This document shows, one piece after another, positions 1-8,343 of a DNA stretch of 64,000 nucleotides. A program made the translations under genes and the position numbers. A model generated the notes under the pieces. It did no database searches. It was not told the DNA's origin and saw nothing but the letters and a program-made list of their open reading frames with translations. Numbering within the stretch: the first letter of the stretch is position 1; every line of letters starts with the position of its first letter. This DNA comes from Bacteroidales bacterium UBA5536 (GTDB taxonomy: Bacteria; Bacteroidota; Bacteroidia; Bacteroidales; F082), in the NCBI GenBank assembly GCA_002426795.1, contig DINQ01000020.1, positions 556,500 to 620,499 of the forward strand. The letters are read 5' to 3'.

Positions 1-1251
1 GGGCAGGCCAGAGCCGCTCAAAACACTTTTGCGTTGCACCAGTTCGCGAGCCTTGCGGGCTGCATGACGCGCCGTGGCAGCAAGGATAACCTTGTTAACA
101 ATGGTTTTTGCTTCTTTCGGGTGTTCTTCGAGGTAATTAGACAGATGCTCGCTCACAATCTGGTCGACGATTCCCATCACTTCACTGTTACCCAGCTTGG
201 TTTTGGTTTGTCCTTCAAACTGTGGTTCAGGCACTTTCACTGAAATAATGGCTGTTAAACCTTCTCTGAAGTCATCGCCATTGATATCAAATTTCAGCTT
301 GGCCAACATCCCTGTTTTTTCGGCATATGCTTTCAGGGTTCTTGTGAGCCCGCGGCGGAAACCGGCAAGGTGTGTTCCTCCTTCGTGCGTATTGATATTG
401 TTGACGTATGAGTGCAGATTTTCGGCGAATGAGGTATTGTATTGCATCGCAATCTCAACAGGGACTTCGTTTCGTTCGCCTTCTATTGCAATCGACTCAG
501 GAATAAGCTTATCGCGGTTTTCGTCAAGATAAGCGATAAAATCGACCAGGCCATTTTCAGAATGAAAAACTTCATACTTAAATGTGCCATCTTCTTTTTG
601 CTCCCTTTCGTCTGAAATCGTGAGTGTTACGCCGCGATTTAAAAATGCGAGTTCGCGCATGCGCGAAGCCAAAATATCATAATCGTAAACCGTGGTACGG
701 AAAATACTGTCGTCGGGTTTGAACGTAATTCGCGTTCCGTTTTTATCGGAAGCACCTACTGTCTTAACAGAATACAGTGGTTTTCCACAGCTGAATTCCT
801 GAATAAATTCTTTTCCTTCGCGGTAAACTTCAGCTTTTAAGGCGACGGATAGTGCATTTACACAACTCACACCCACACCGTGCAATCCTCCGGATACCTT
901 GTAAGATCCTTTGTCGAATTTTCCACCTGCATGCAAAACTGTCATTACTACTTCGAGTGCCGACCTGTTTTCTTTCTCGTGCAGGCCTGTAGGAATGCCA
1001 CGGCCATTGTCTAAAACACTGATTGAATTATCGTTATGAATGGTAATCTCAATGCGGTCGCAGTAACCTCCCATCGCTTCATCGATGGAGTTATCAACAA
1101 CTTCATAAACCAAATGGTGAAGCCCTCTTGAGTTAACGTCGCCAATGTACATGGCAGGCCTTTTGCGCACTGCTTCAAGGCCTTCTAGCACCTGAATGTT
1201 ATCGGCAGTATATTGTGAATTTGCCAGCTCTCTTTTTTCTTCAGCAGTCAT
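1..1251 (-). CDS. gyrB: DNA gyrase subunit B, N-terminal ATPase and transducer part (truncated by window edge)
   Basis: GyrB is the ATPase subunit of DNA gyrase, which introduces negative supercoils together with GyrA. The ATG lies at 1251 on the minus strand and the frame is open to base 1, giving 417 residues. Visible landmarks are the GHKL ATP-binding motif EVVDNSIDEA with catalytic Glu50 and Asn54, the DNGRGIP motif, and GGLHGVGVSCVNALS (the ATP lid). The fragment stops in the linker RKARELVQRKSVLSG, just before the usual LPGKLADC start of the Toprim domain, so the topoisomerase half lies outside the window. The reverse strand contains long spurious open frames. Identification is firm; only the 3' half is missing, because of the window and not because the gene is broken. 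Confidence 0.97.
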   Translation of the reverse strand, partial: MTAEEKRELANSQYTADNIQVLEGLEAVRKRPAMYIGDVNSRGLHHLVYEVVDNSIDEAMGGYCDRIEITIHNDNSISVLDNGRGIPTGLHEKENRSALEVVMTVLHAGGKFDKGSYKVSGGLHGVGVSCVNALSVALKAEVYREGKEFIQEFSCGKPLYSVKTVGASDKNGTRITFKPDDSIFRTTVYDYDILASRMRELAFLNRGVTLTISDEREQKEDGTFKYEVFHSENGLVDFIAYLDENRDKLIPESIAIEGERNEVPVEIAMQYNTSFAENLHSYVNNINTHEGGTHLAGFRRGLTRTLKAYAEKTGMLAKLKFDINGDDFREGLTAIISVKVPEPQFEGQTKTKLGNSEVMGIVDQIVSEHLSNYLEEHPKEAKTIVNKVILAATARHAARKARELVQRKSVLSGSGLP

Positions 1252-1286
1252 AATCAGTCAATTAAATCTAAAAGATTTTGAACATG

Positions 1287-1320
1287 CAAAGTTACAAATT
1301 TTACCTGTTCGCTGAGTCAA
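1287..1320 (-). promoter_or_regulatory. Bacteroidota-type promoter for gyrB
   Basis: Reading the minus strand, TAACTTTG (1294-1287) matches the Bacteroidota -7 consensus TAnnTTTG. A TTGAC (1320-1316) stands 23 nt upstream, with a TTTTG immediately before it. The -7 element is about 36 nt upstream of the gyrB ATG. Assigned by motif only. Confidence 0.55.
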
Positions 1321-1393
1321 CAAAAGCGGGTAATGCCATTGAGTTATCAACAAAATTTAACAATAAAGCATGACTTTTTTTCTGAACGATGAA

Positions 1394-3076
1394 TCAGAAA
1401 CGCACTTTGATGCCCCCAAAAAGCTGAATTCCTTGTACCGGATAATGATAATAGAGCTGATAGTTATTGTTGAGCAGATTGTGTAGTGATGCGTAAACGG
1501 TAAACTGATCCGAAATTCGGTATTCGGCACCAGCCTGAAGGTCGACCCATTTATCAATTTTGTGAATGGTCTCAACACCGTTTAGATAAGTTGGGGCATA
1601 CATGCTGCCTCTAAAGGTTAAACCACCATTGATTTTCAGTTTCTGAGAAAACTTGATGTAGCCCAATGCTGATGCTTCCAGTTCTGGCTTGTGCCAAGCT
1701 TTTGTGATGGAATCTGTTTGGTAATGATGGTATTGGAGGGTGGCTTCAAAACCAAAACGTTCTGCGTTATGCCAGGCAGCTTCGGCAATAAAGGTGAATT
1801 GTTTTGTTTTGTCGTAAACCAGTGTAAACTGGTTTTCAGGTATTGCGGTGCTGTCTGTGATGAAAAAGGGCGTATTATCCATGTCTTTGTACCTGATCCC
1901 AAGGTGCAGATCGAGCGACTGTATTGCCGAAGTTCGGATGCCAGCATCAAATGCAAAGCGTGTATTCTGCCAGCGTTCAGAAATTATCGTTCTGACAAAT
2001 GGATTGGCTTCTACCAACTTTCTAAAATCAATCCGCTCCATGCCACCATCTGTTCCGGCGTAGAATTCAAGTTTCTTTTCGAACACGAACAAATTCCCTT
2101 GAATCAAGGGATACATCCAAATATTTGGGCTATTGTCATTTTGGTAATCAAGCTTTAATCCTATTTTCAATTGATAAAAATCTCCATTTAACTGTAAATA
2201 TGGAATCGCCTCCGCCAGCAAATGGTTGCTGCTTTGTAAACTATCATTGCTGATATAAAATTTTGATCGCAGGTCGAGCCCCAATGATTGTCGGCCTTCG
2301 AAATCGAACCAGTCGTGGTCACGTCGAAGATTGGCTTTTAGCTGCAATTCGTGTTGTGTATGCTCAAAGTTGTCGAAAAAATAATCATAATCAAACGAAA
2401 CAATATGATTGATATAGCCGAGATCAGTCTCAGTGCTGTTGAGTTGTGTGTTTAAGGAGATTGTTTGATATCGTTGTAAGAGGTCTTTTTTTGTAAAAAG
2501 GAAGTTTGGAAAATCATTGGGATTGAATCCATAATAGTGGTAAGCATCAAATTGGTAACCAACAGATGTTTTAAGTACGTGTGTGCCGAGATTATTTGCC
2601 ATGCGCAAACCAAACCTGTTGTTCATGAAATCGGAGGGTGCATAATCCTGCATATCGGTCCAACTTGATAAGTGCCTGATAGAAACGCCGATGGCTGTCT
2701 CGTCAGTAAGATTCGAACTGTGCTCATATAAAAAAAGTGGCGATAACCGACTGCCCATAGCAGCAAGCAGAAAATTTTGATAGCCTTCGTTCGATTCGAC
2801 GGTGCGAGGGTTTAGCGGACTCAGTGTTTCCAGTTCAGCTTTGGCATGCACGGGCCTGTCAAGTGTTATTATGTTGGTTTGTATTGGTTGAATCACGGAT
2901 TCGGGTGTCTCAGGTTTGATATAAACCTTGTTAAAGTGCTGAATGCTTGGTTTAAATGCACCTTCGATGGTGACTTTTTCGTTGTGTGATTGAGCCATTG
3001 TCTGTTGAAAAACAGCAGGCAAAGCAATCAGACAGATTATGAACAATATGCTAAAATATGGTGATATACACTTCAT
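1394..3076 (-). CDS. Outer-membrane beta-barrel protein, TonB-receptor-like C-terminus
   Basis: A 560-residue exported protein starting with a clear signal peptide (MKCISPYFSILFIICLIAL, cleavage probably after TMAQ). The body has many alternating hydrophobic/aromatic strands and ends in GIQLFGGIKVRF, a typical C-terminal outer-membrane strand with terminal Phe. Motifs near the end (YRISDQFTVYASLHNLLNN) resemble the last strands of TonB-dependent receptors, but no plug domain is recognisable, so substrate and TonB dependence are unknown. A longer reading from 3121 would overlap the preceding gene; the start at 3076 was chosen because the signal peptide begins there and it lies 19 nt after that gene's stop. 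It is probably co-transcribed with the TPR protein upstream, and the two may form an envelope complex (inference). Confidence 0.75.
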   Translation of the reverse strand: MKCISPYFSILFIICLIALPAVFQQTMAQSHNEKVTIEGAFKPSIQHFNKVYIKPETPESVIQPIQTNIITLDRPVHAKAELETLSPLNPRTVESNEGYQNFLLAAMGSRLSPLFLYEHSSNLTDETAIGVSIRHLSSWTDMQDYAPSDFMNNRFGLRMANNLGTHVLKTSVGYQFDAYHYYGFNPNDFPNFLFTKKDLLQRYQTISLNTQLNSTETDLGYINHIVSFDYDYFFDNFEHTQHELQLKANLRRDHDWFDFEGRQSLGLDLRSKFYISNDSLQSSNHLLAEAIPYLQLNGDFYQLKIGLKLDYQNDNSPNIWMYPLIQGNLFVFEKKLEFYAGTDGGMERIDFRKLVEANPFVRTIISERWQNTRFAFDAGIRTSAIQSLDLHLGIRYKDMDNTPFFITDSTAIPENQFTLVYDKTKQFTFIAEAAWHNAERFGFEATLQYHHYQTDSITKAWHKPELEASALGYIKFSQKLKINGGLTFRGSMYAPTYLNGVETIHKIDKWVDLQAGAEYRISDQFTVYASLHNLLNNNYQLYYHYPVQGIQLFGGIKVRF

Positions 3077-3095
3077 GTAAGATGCTGTTTGGCAA

Positions 3096-6000
3096 TTATT
3101 TGTTTCCATCTGCCGATTCAATTTCGTTGAGTTTTTTGGCTGCTATTTGCTTCAGGTCTTCGCCTTTGTAGTTTTTAATTATGCTTTTCAGCGTTTCTTT
3201 GGCTTGAAACGCATTGTCATTTTTTATATAAACATCTGCCAGCAAAATAAAACCCTTTGCTACCCAATATTCATAAGCTGCAAAACGATCAGCCATTTCG
3301 AATATCCGGTTTTCAGTATCGGCGTAATTACCTGACTTAAAAGTGCTTTCTGCAGCCAGGTAGGCGGCTTCCGCGCCAAAAACAGACTGATCCTGTTTCT
3401 GGCAGATATCAAGAGCCGCTATGGCTTTTGGATAATCGGCTTTTTCAAAAAGTGACTTACCAATAATATAGTGTGCCTGCGCGGTTTGGGTGGCGGTAAC
3501 ACCTTCTGATTGTAACAGTTTATAGCCAATGGCAATCGATTGATCATAATTGCCGCCAAAGTAGAAGCTTTTCATGCTTCCTTCGAGCGATTCCAGTTTT
3601 TGTTGAGGATTTTCAGTAAGTTGACTCAAGCGTTCATAATATCCCGATGCTTGTTTGAAATCTCCCCCATCATAGGCTATACGCGCTGCTTCGAGCAAGG
3701 CCTGATCAGTATAATCGTTGACAGGATAGTCTATGATGAATTGCAGATGTAGAACAGCGTCTGTTTTGTTTTGCTGCTTCAAAGCACATTGCGAGGCATA
3801 GTAGTGAGCCTTCAGTAAATATCCTCCAGATGGTTGTTGCTTGAAATAATTTTCCAGTGCTTTGGATGCATCATCGCAGTTACCGCTCATGTAAAAGTTT
3901 TCGGCGGTTGCGAAAGCAAGCGAATCTTGTTGGTTGTTGCTTAGTTCGCCGATGCCAATTTTTTCGGTGTAGGCAAAAAATTCCTGTAATTTGTTCGTTT
4001 CCATGTAAATGTTGCGCATCACGTTTACTGCCTCCCGGGCTTCGTCGGTAGATGGATAATCCTCGACTACTTTTTTTAATTTGCTTAAGGCCTGATCAGG
4101 CTGATTATTGTTGTAATACATTAAACCGGTTTTTAGCAAGGCCTCCCGCGCGTGCACCGAACGCGGTTTTTCACGGACTAGTTTGTCGTAGCTGGCAATG
4201 GCCGAACGGTTGTCGTTGGTAACAAGGTAAGTCGAACCAATTTCATACAAGGCATTATCGTAATAAACTGAACGTGGATATGTTTTAGTCAGCTGATCAA
4301 GTGCACTGACTTTAGCATTGAAATTGCCCTGCGCACCATAGGAAAGCCCTTTCTGAAAAAGAGCATAATCCGATTCAGCTTGCCGGGCGTTAGCAACCTT
4401 GTCGTAAGCTGTAATAGCTTCTTTGTAATTTCGCAGCATAAATTCGCAATCGCCGAGTCTGAGCCAGGCATCATAAACCAGTTTGGGATTTGCTGTATAG
4501 GGCTTGCTGAGAAACTGCCGAAATGATGGTATGGCAGCAGCATAATCCTCTCTTATATAAAAGGTATAACCTAAATTGTAGGATGCAAGAGGATAAATAT
4601 CAATACTTCCGGCAGTTCTTGACGAAACAAATTGCTTGAAATACTTCTCTGCATCCCAATAGTTTTGTTTGTAATAATAAGCCTCTGCCAGCCAAAAAGT
4701 TGCCCTGTCTTTCTCCTGTGGAGCAGCTCCAGAGCTTAACAGGCGTGTGAAATAGCTGATGGCTTTGTCATAATCACCTTTGTTGAACAGTTCGATTGAA
4801 AGTGAATAAACCAACTGATCATAGATTTTTTGCAATTCAGGATTGCGGTTACTGATGGTTTCAAGTGATGCCAATGCCTCATCGTAGTTTCGCGACTGCA
4901 GGTAAAGATGAATCAGGTACTCATTGGCTTCGTTTCGTCTTTTTGAATCAGGATGCGACGCAAGAAACTCCTGCAAAAGAGTGATCGACTCGTTGAATGG
5001 ATCCGGGCCAGACTGAAGACTGAGTTTGGCATAGTTGAATAAAGCATCCTCGCTAATCTCAGGATCAAATTTTGCATGGTAGGCAGCCAAAAAAGCATTT
5101 TTTGCAAACTTAGGCTGCTCTGTTATTACATAACACTCAGCCAGATAATAAGAAGCAAACTGCGCAAGGGAGTCCTCGGCACCAGAAACTTCCTGGAAAT
5201 TTCGAATAGCAGCAGAAGCATCACCGGTTTTTAACTTGCTGATGCCTATCTGGTAATGGTCGGTACGACTCATTTTGCGCCTGTTTTGCCTTTCGTAAAT
5301 GGTGTAATATTCCATTGCCTTGGCATAATTTCCTTGTTGATACCAGGCATCAGCCAGCATATGGGCTATTTCGGGTTTGCGTCGACTATCCGCCACTTCA
5401 AATGCTTCTTCACCTTGTCGAATGACCGCATCATTGTCTCCTTTTCTGTAGTTGATCTGCATTTCATACAGTGGGATTTGCTTGCTGAAAGCCCGATTGC
5501 GGCTGATACGTGCAAAATATTTTAACGCTTCATCGTCATTACCCTTAAGGTATTGATTATGGGCATAATAATAGGTAGCCTGTTCTTTGTAAGGTCCTTC
5601 TTGTTCCATCACTTGCCTGAACAAACTAAGCGCTTCGTTGGCTTGGTTATGTTGCATAAGGGCATAGGCCTTTTTAAATAGCATTTCATGCTGCTCGCTG
5701 CTATTAAGTGTTTTCGGATTTACCTGATTGTAGTGCTCCAGTGCATCAGCGTATTTCCTGTTGTTGAATAAAATTCCTCCATACAAAAAATGGATTCGGG
5801 GCATCCAACTGCTGGATGGGTAATCTGTTGCAAATGAAGCAATCAGAAGCTGAGCATCTTCTCTATCGAGATACAGGGCACTCACAGCTTCGTAATAGCG
5901 GGCATCTATATAGGTCTGGGCATTAGGATCGGAAAGCTCATTCAACAGTTGGCCAAACTTGCTGAAGGCGGCGCCGTATTGTTGCTGTTGAAACAGCAAA

Positions 6001-6140
6001 ACCCCATCCTGATAAACCTGCTGCGGATTGTAGTCAGTAAGTGGTTTTTGACCGAAAGCCGTTGTTGATGAACCACTTAAAAATATGAGAACAATACTGA
6101 AAACAAGGTATTTGAAATACATTTTCCTGATTACATTCAT
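3096..6140 (-). CDS. Large periplasmic tetratricopeptide-repeat protein
   Basis: A 1014-residue protein with an N-terminal signal peptide (MYFKYLVFSIVLIFLSGSSTTAFGQ region), followed almost entirely by TPR helices. Repeated motifs such as GDYDKAISYFTRLL, NYAKAMEYYTIY, ADALEHYNQVNP and NYKEAITAYDKV recur about every 34-37 residues to the C-terminus. TPR solenoids are protein-protein scaffolds and no enzymatic motif is present. It is immediately upstream of the beta-barrel gene (19 nt gap), which suggests it acts as a periplasmic partner or assembly factor for that barrel; this is inference from context. A TAATTTCG (6152-6145) resembles a -7 element with one mismatch. The alternative start at Met7 would shorten it by six residues. 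Confidence 0.85.
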   Translation of the reverse strand: MNVIRKMYFKYLVFSIVLIFLSGSSTTAFGQKPLTDYNPQQVYQDGVLLFQQQQYGAAFSKFGQLLNELSDPNAQTYIDARYYEAVSALYLDREDAQLLIASFATDYPSSSWMPRIHFLYGGILFNNRKYADALEHYNQVNPKTLNSSEQHEMLFKKAYALMQHNQANEALSLFRQVMEQEGPYKEQATYYYAHNQYLKGNDDEALKYFARISRNRAFSKQIPLYEMQINYRKGDNDAVIRQGEEAFEVADSRRKPEIAHMLADAWYQQGNYAKAMEYYTIYERQNRRKMSRTDHYQIGISKLKTGDASAAIRNFQEVSGAEDSLAQFASYYLAECYVITEQPKFAKNAFLAAYHAKFDPEISEDALFNYAKLSLQSGPDPFNESITLLQEFLASHPDSKRRNEANEYLIHLYLQSRNYDEALASLETISNRNPELQKIYDQLVYSLSIELFNKGDYDKAISYFTRLLSSGAAPQEKDRATFWLAEAYYYKQNYWDAEKYFKQFVSSRTAGSIDIYPLASYNLGYTFYIREDYAAAIPSFRQFLSKPYTANPKLVYDAWLRLGDCEFMLRNYKEAITAYDKVANARQAESDYALFQKGLSYGAQGNFNAKVSALDQLTKTYPRSVYYDNALYEIGSTYLVTNDNRSAIASYDKLVREKPRSVHAREALLKTGLMYYNNNQPDQALSKLKKVVEDYPSTDEAREAVNVMRNIYMETNKLQEFFAYTEKIGIGELSNNQQDSLAFATAENFYMSGNCDDASKALENYFKQQPSGGYLLKAHYYASQCALKQQNKTDAVLHLQFIIDYPVNDYTDQALLEAARIAYDGGDFKQASGYYERLSQLTENPQQKLESLEGSMKSFYFGGNYDQSIAIGYKLLQSEGVTATQTAQAHYIIGKSLFEKADYPKAIAALDICQKQDQSVFGAEAAYLAAESTFKSGNYADTENRIFEMADRFAAYEYWVAKGFILLADVYIKNDNAFQAKETLKSIIKNYKGEDLKQIAAKKLNEIESADGNK

Positions 6141-6280
6141 AGTGCGAAATTACATATTCAAGAACGAAACATCGGCCTTTTTGTTATCAAAGGCATATTA
6201 ATTTATCAGTAACCCGCTACTCAAGCTGACTGCGGGTCTTATTTTTTTGTTGCAGAAATATTCCCTTGAAATGAGAAGTT

Positions 6281-6320
6281 TTAATTAAAAACGGGCGTGG
6301 CGTTTCCGCCACAACCCGTT
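6281..6320 (-). terminator. Rho-independent terminator of rnpB
   Basis: On the minus strand, a GC-rich hairpin (arms AACGGGTTGTGGCG and CGCCACGCCCGTT, loop GAAA) is followed by TTTTAATTAAAA. It sits immediately 3' of the closing P1 helix of RNase P RNA, the position expected for its terminator. Confidence 0.8.
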
Positions 6321-6323
6321 GTA

Positions 6324-6711
6324 GGTCAAAAGTATAAGCGGGATTCTGTTTCCCGTTTCACGGGACGACTGTCATTTATCTTGATCTGACATCACTATCA
6401 GATTCTAGCGGCCTACCCACCGGCTCAAACGGGTCGCTCTTTCGCTGCAAAAGCAGCTTCACCGGCATATTTGGCCTTGCAGCCCATAAGGTTTACCCCG
6501 GCACGCTGTCGCCAACCTGCCGCGTGAGCTCTTACCTCACGTTTTCACCCTTACCCGTTCGAAAACGGGCGGTAGTTTTCTGTGGCACTTTCTGTTGCCT
6601 GGTTCGAAAGGAACCCGACACCTTCCCGTTAGGAAGTATGGTACCCTGTGCTGTCCCGACTTTCCTCGTACACAAGCTGTTGTTTGTGTCCGCGACAATC
6701 AACTGATGACC
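6324..6711 (-). ncRNA. rnpB: RNase P RNA, bacterial type A
   Basis: This is the catalytic RNA of ribonuclease P, which matures tRNA 5' ends. On the minus strand the conserved GAGGAAAGTCGGGACA (P4/CRI) occurs near the 5' end, preceded by a P3 hairpin (ACACAA...TTGTGT). GGTGAAAACGTGAGGTAAGAGCTCAC, split here as GGTGAAAACGTGAGG then TAAGAGCTCAC, marks the central region, followed by a stretch near GCGGCAGGTTGGCGACAG. The 3' conserved block, around ATGACAGTCGTCCC then ACAGAATCCCGCTTA, is present. The ends were set at the complementary GGTCA (6711-6707) and TGACC (6328-6324), which form P1; GCGG and CCGC form P2. The length of about 388 nt fits type A. It carries its own promoter and terminator. 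Confidence 0.95.
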
Positions 6712-6715
6712 GCCG

Positions 6716-6723
6716 CAAAGGTA
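6716..6723 (-). promoter_or_regulatory. -7 element of rnpB promoter
   Basis: TACCTTTG on the minus strand (6723-6716) matches TAnnTTTG exactly and ends five nucleotides before the proposed 5' end of RNase P RNA. The agreement between the P1-defined end and the promoter spacing supports both. No strong -33 TTTG is seen. Confidence 0.6.
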
Positions 6724-6853
6724 TTGATATTTAAGCGATTTCAGCTCTTAAAAAACTTATTGGGTCATTAGTTGTTTATACGTCTGCAAATAGGCAAGTT
6801 TGACATTCAGTTTTATGAACTTTGCCAAAAACACCTTACTGTGTATTATTGCT

Positions 6854-6861
6854 TACTTTTG
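6854..6861 (+). promoter_or_regulatory. -7 element upstream of MATE transporter
   Basis: TACTTTTG matches TAnnTTTG and lies 37 nt before the ATG at 6899. No convincing -33 element is present at the usual distance. Confidence 0.4.
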
Positions 6862-6898
6862 CGGCGGTTTAATCCCCAAACTAAAAACACCTGGCTGA

Positions 6899-8254
6899 AT
6901 GCGCGACCTGACTAAGGGTAAAGAAGGACCACTGATTCTTGCTTTTACAGTACCAATGCTGATTGGGAATGTTTTTCAACAGCTCTACAATATCGTCGAT
7001 AGCATCGTTATTGGCCGATATCTTGGAAACGAAGCGCTTGCTGCTGTGGGAGCCAGTTTTCCGCTCATATTCACCTTGATTGCCTTGATTATTGGAGTTG
7101 CAACCGGAACGACGATTATCATTGCCCAATATTATGGTGCCCGAAACATCGAAAAAGTGCAGAAAGCCATTGAAACCATGTACATTTTCATTTTCATTGC
7201 ATCAATTTTTTTGACTGTTATCGGCAACCTGAGCAGCGACTATATTTTCAGGCTCATCGATCTTCCGGAAGATGTGATTCCTCAGGCAAGTCTTTATTTC
7301 AATGTTTATGCATTTGGCTTTATCTTCTTTTTTGGTTTTCAGGGCACAAGTGCGATTTTACGTGGACTTGGTGATTCAAAAACGCCTCTTTACTTCCTTG
7401 TGGTTGCAACCCTCGTGAATATTTTCCTCGATTTGTTGTTTGTCGTTGTTTTTGGATGGGGCATCGAAGGTGTTGCTATTGCAACGATTATTGCGCAGGC
7501 AGGAGCCTTTGTTTCAATTATCATTTACTTGAACAGGTATCATAAAATAGTTCAGTTCAGGCTTTTTAAGATGCATTTCGATTGGGAGATATTCAAGAAA
7601 AGCCTTCAGATTGGTTTGCCAACCGGATTTCAACAGACTTTTGTCGCTGTAGGAATGTTGGCGTTATATAAAGTTGTCAACATTTTTGGTACAACTGTTA
7701 TAGCAGCTTATGCTGTTGCAATGCGAATCGATTCGTTTGCAAGCTTGCCTGCAATGAATTTCTCAGCTGCATTGTCTTCGTTTGTTGGCCAAAATATTGG
7801 CGCAGGCCAATTCGAAAGGGTTCGGCATGGCATGGTGGCAACTTTGCGTATGACGGGGATTATCTCGTTAGGCGTCACGGTCATTGCCTGGCTTTTTGCC
7901 GGACAGATTATGCAGGTTTTTACCACAGATGCTGCTGTCATCGAAGCAGGAAAAGAATACCTTTACATTGTCAGTGCTTTCTACATTCTTTTTTCGACCA
8001 TGTTTGTGCTCAACGGCGTGCTTAGAGGTGCTGGTGACACCCTGATACCAATGTTCATCACACTTTTTGCCTTGTGGATTATTCGCATTCCGGCTTCTTA
8101 CATTTTATCACAATATTTTGGCCCTAAAGGTATCTGGTGGGGCATTCCGATTGCCTGGGCCATTGGTGCACTATTCTCCTATATTTACTACAAGATAGGT
8201 AAATGGAAGAAAAAAAATGTCATTGAGAAAGATATCCCGACTGAATTAGAATAG
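6899..8254 (+). CDS. MATE-family efflux transporter
   Basis: A 451-residue polytopic inner-membrane protein with about 12 hydrophobic segments, the standard MATE length and topology. The N-terminus carries the family signature region GPLILAFTVPMLIGNVFQQL, then YNIVDSIVIGRYLG and LAAVGASFP. The duplicated second half begins near KKSLQIGLPTGFQQTF. MATE proteins export cationic drugs or metabolites using a Na+ or H+ gradient; the substrate cannot be deduced here. The gene stands alone between rnpB (divergent) and a peptidase with its own promoter, so it is probably monocistronic. Confidence 0.93.
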   Translation: MRDLTKGKEGPLILAFTVPMLIGNVFQQLYNIVDSIVIGRYLGNEALAAVGASFPLIFTLIALIIGVATGTTIIIAQYYGARNIEKVQKAIETMYIFIFIASIFLTVIGNLSSDYIFRLIDLPEDVIPQASLYFNVYAFGFIFFFGFQGTSAILRGLGDSKTPLYFLVVATLVNIFLDLLFVVVFGWGIEGVAIATIIAQAGAFVSIIIYLNRYHKIVQFRLFKMHFDWEIFKKSLQIGLPTGFQQTFVAVGMLALYKVVNIFGTTVIAAYAVAMRIDSFASLPAMNFSAALSSFVGQNIGAGQFERVRHGMVATLRMTGIISLGVTVIAWLFAGQIMQVFTTDAAVIEAGKEYLYIVSAFYILFSTMFVLNGVLRGAGDTLIPMFITLFALWIIRIPASYILSQYFGPKGIWWGIPIAWAIGALFSYIYYKIGKWKKKNVIEKDIPTELE

Positions 8255-8270
8255 GTTGGCATTTTCCTTC

Positions 8271-8304
8271 TTTGATGGTTTTTATCGAAAATCGACTAAC
8301 TTTG
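8271..8304 (+). promoter_or_regulatory. Promoter of prolyl oligopeptidase gene
   Basis: TTTG (8271-8274), a 22-nt spacer and TAACTTTG (8297-8304) reproduce the Bacteroidota -33/-7 arrangement. The downstream ATG at 8344 is 39 nt away, consistent with that start. Confidence 0.6.
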
Positions 8305-8343
8305 TCTGCGCATCAGTGTTTCACCAATTAATTGATTACCAAA

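Noticed and set aside
34..532. Two plus-strand open frames of 69 and 111 codons
   Set aside because: They are antisense to gyrB, whose minus-strand frame is intact and has conserved motifs.
6212..6250. ACCCGC/GCGGGT hairpin followed by a T run on the plus strand
   Set aside because: No plus-strand transcript is expected to end there. The loop is long, and the minus-strand rnpB already has a better terminator at 6281-6320.
6524..6706. Open frame of 60 codons on the plus strand
   Set aside because: It lies inside RNase P RNA on the opposite strand and is a by-product of that structured RNA.
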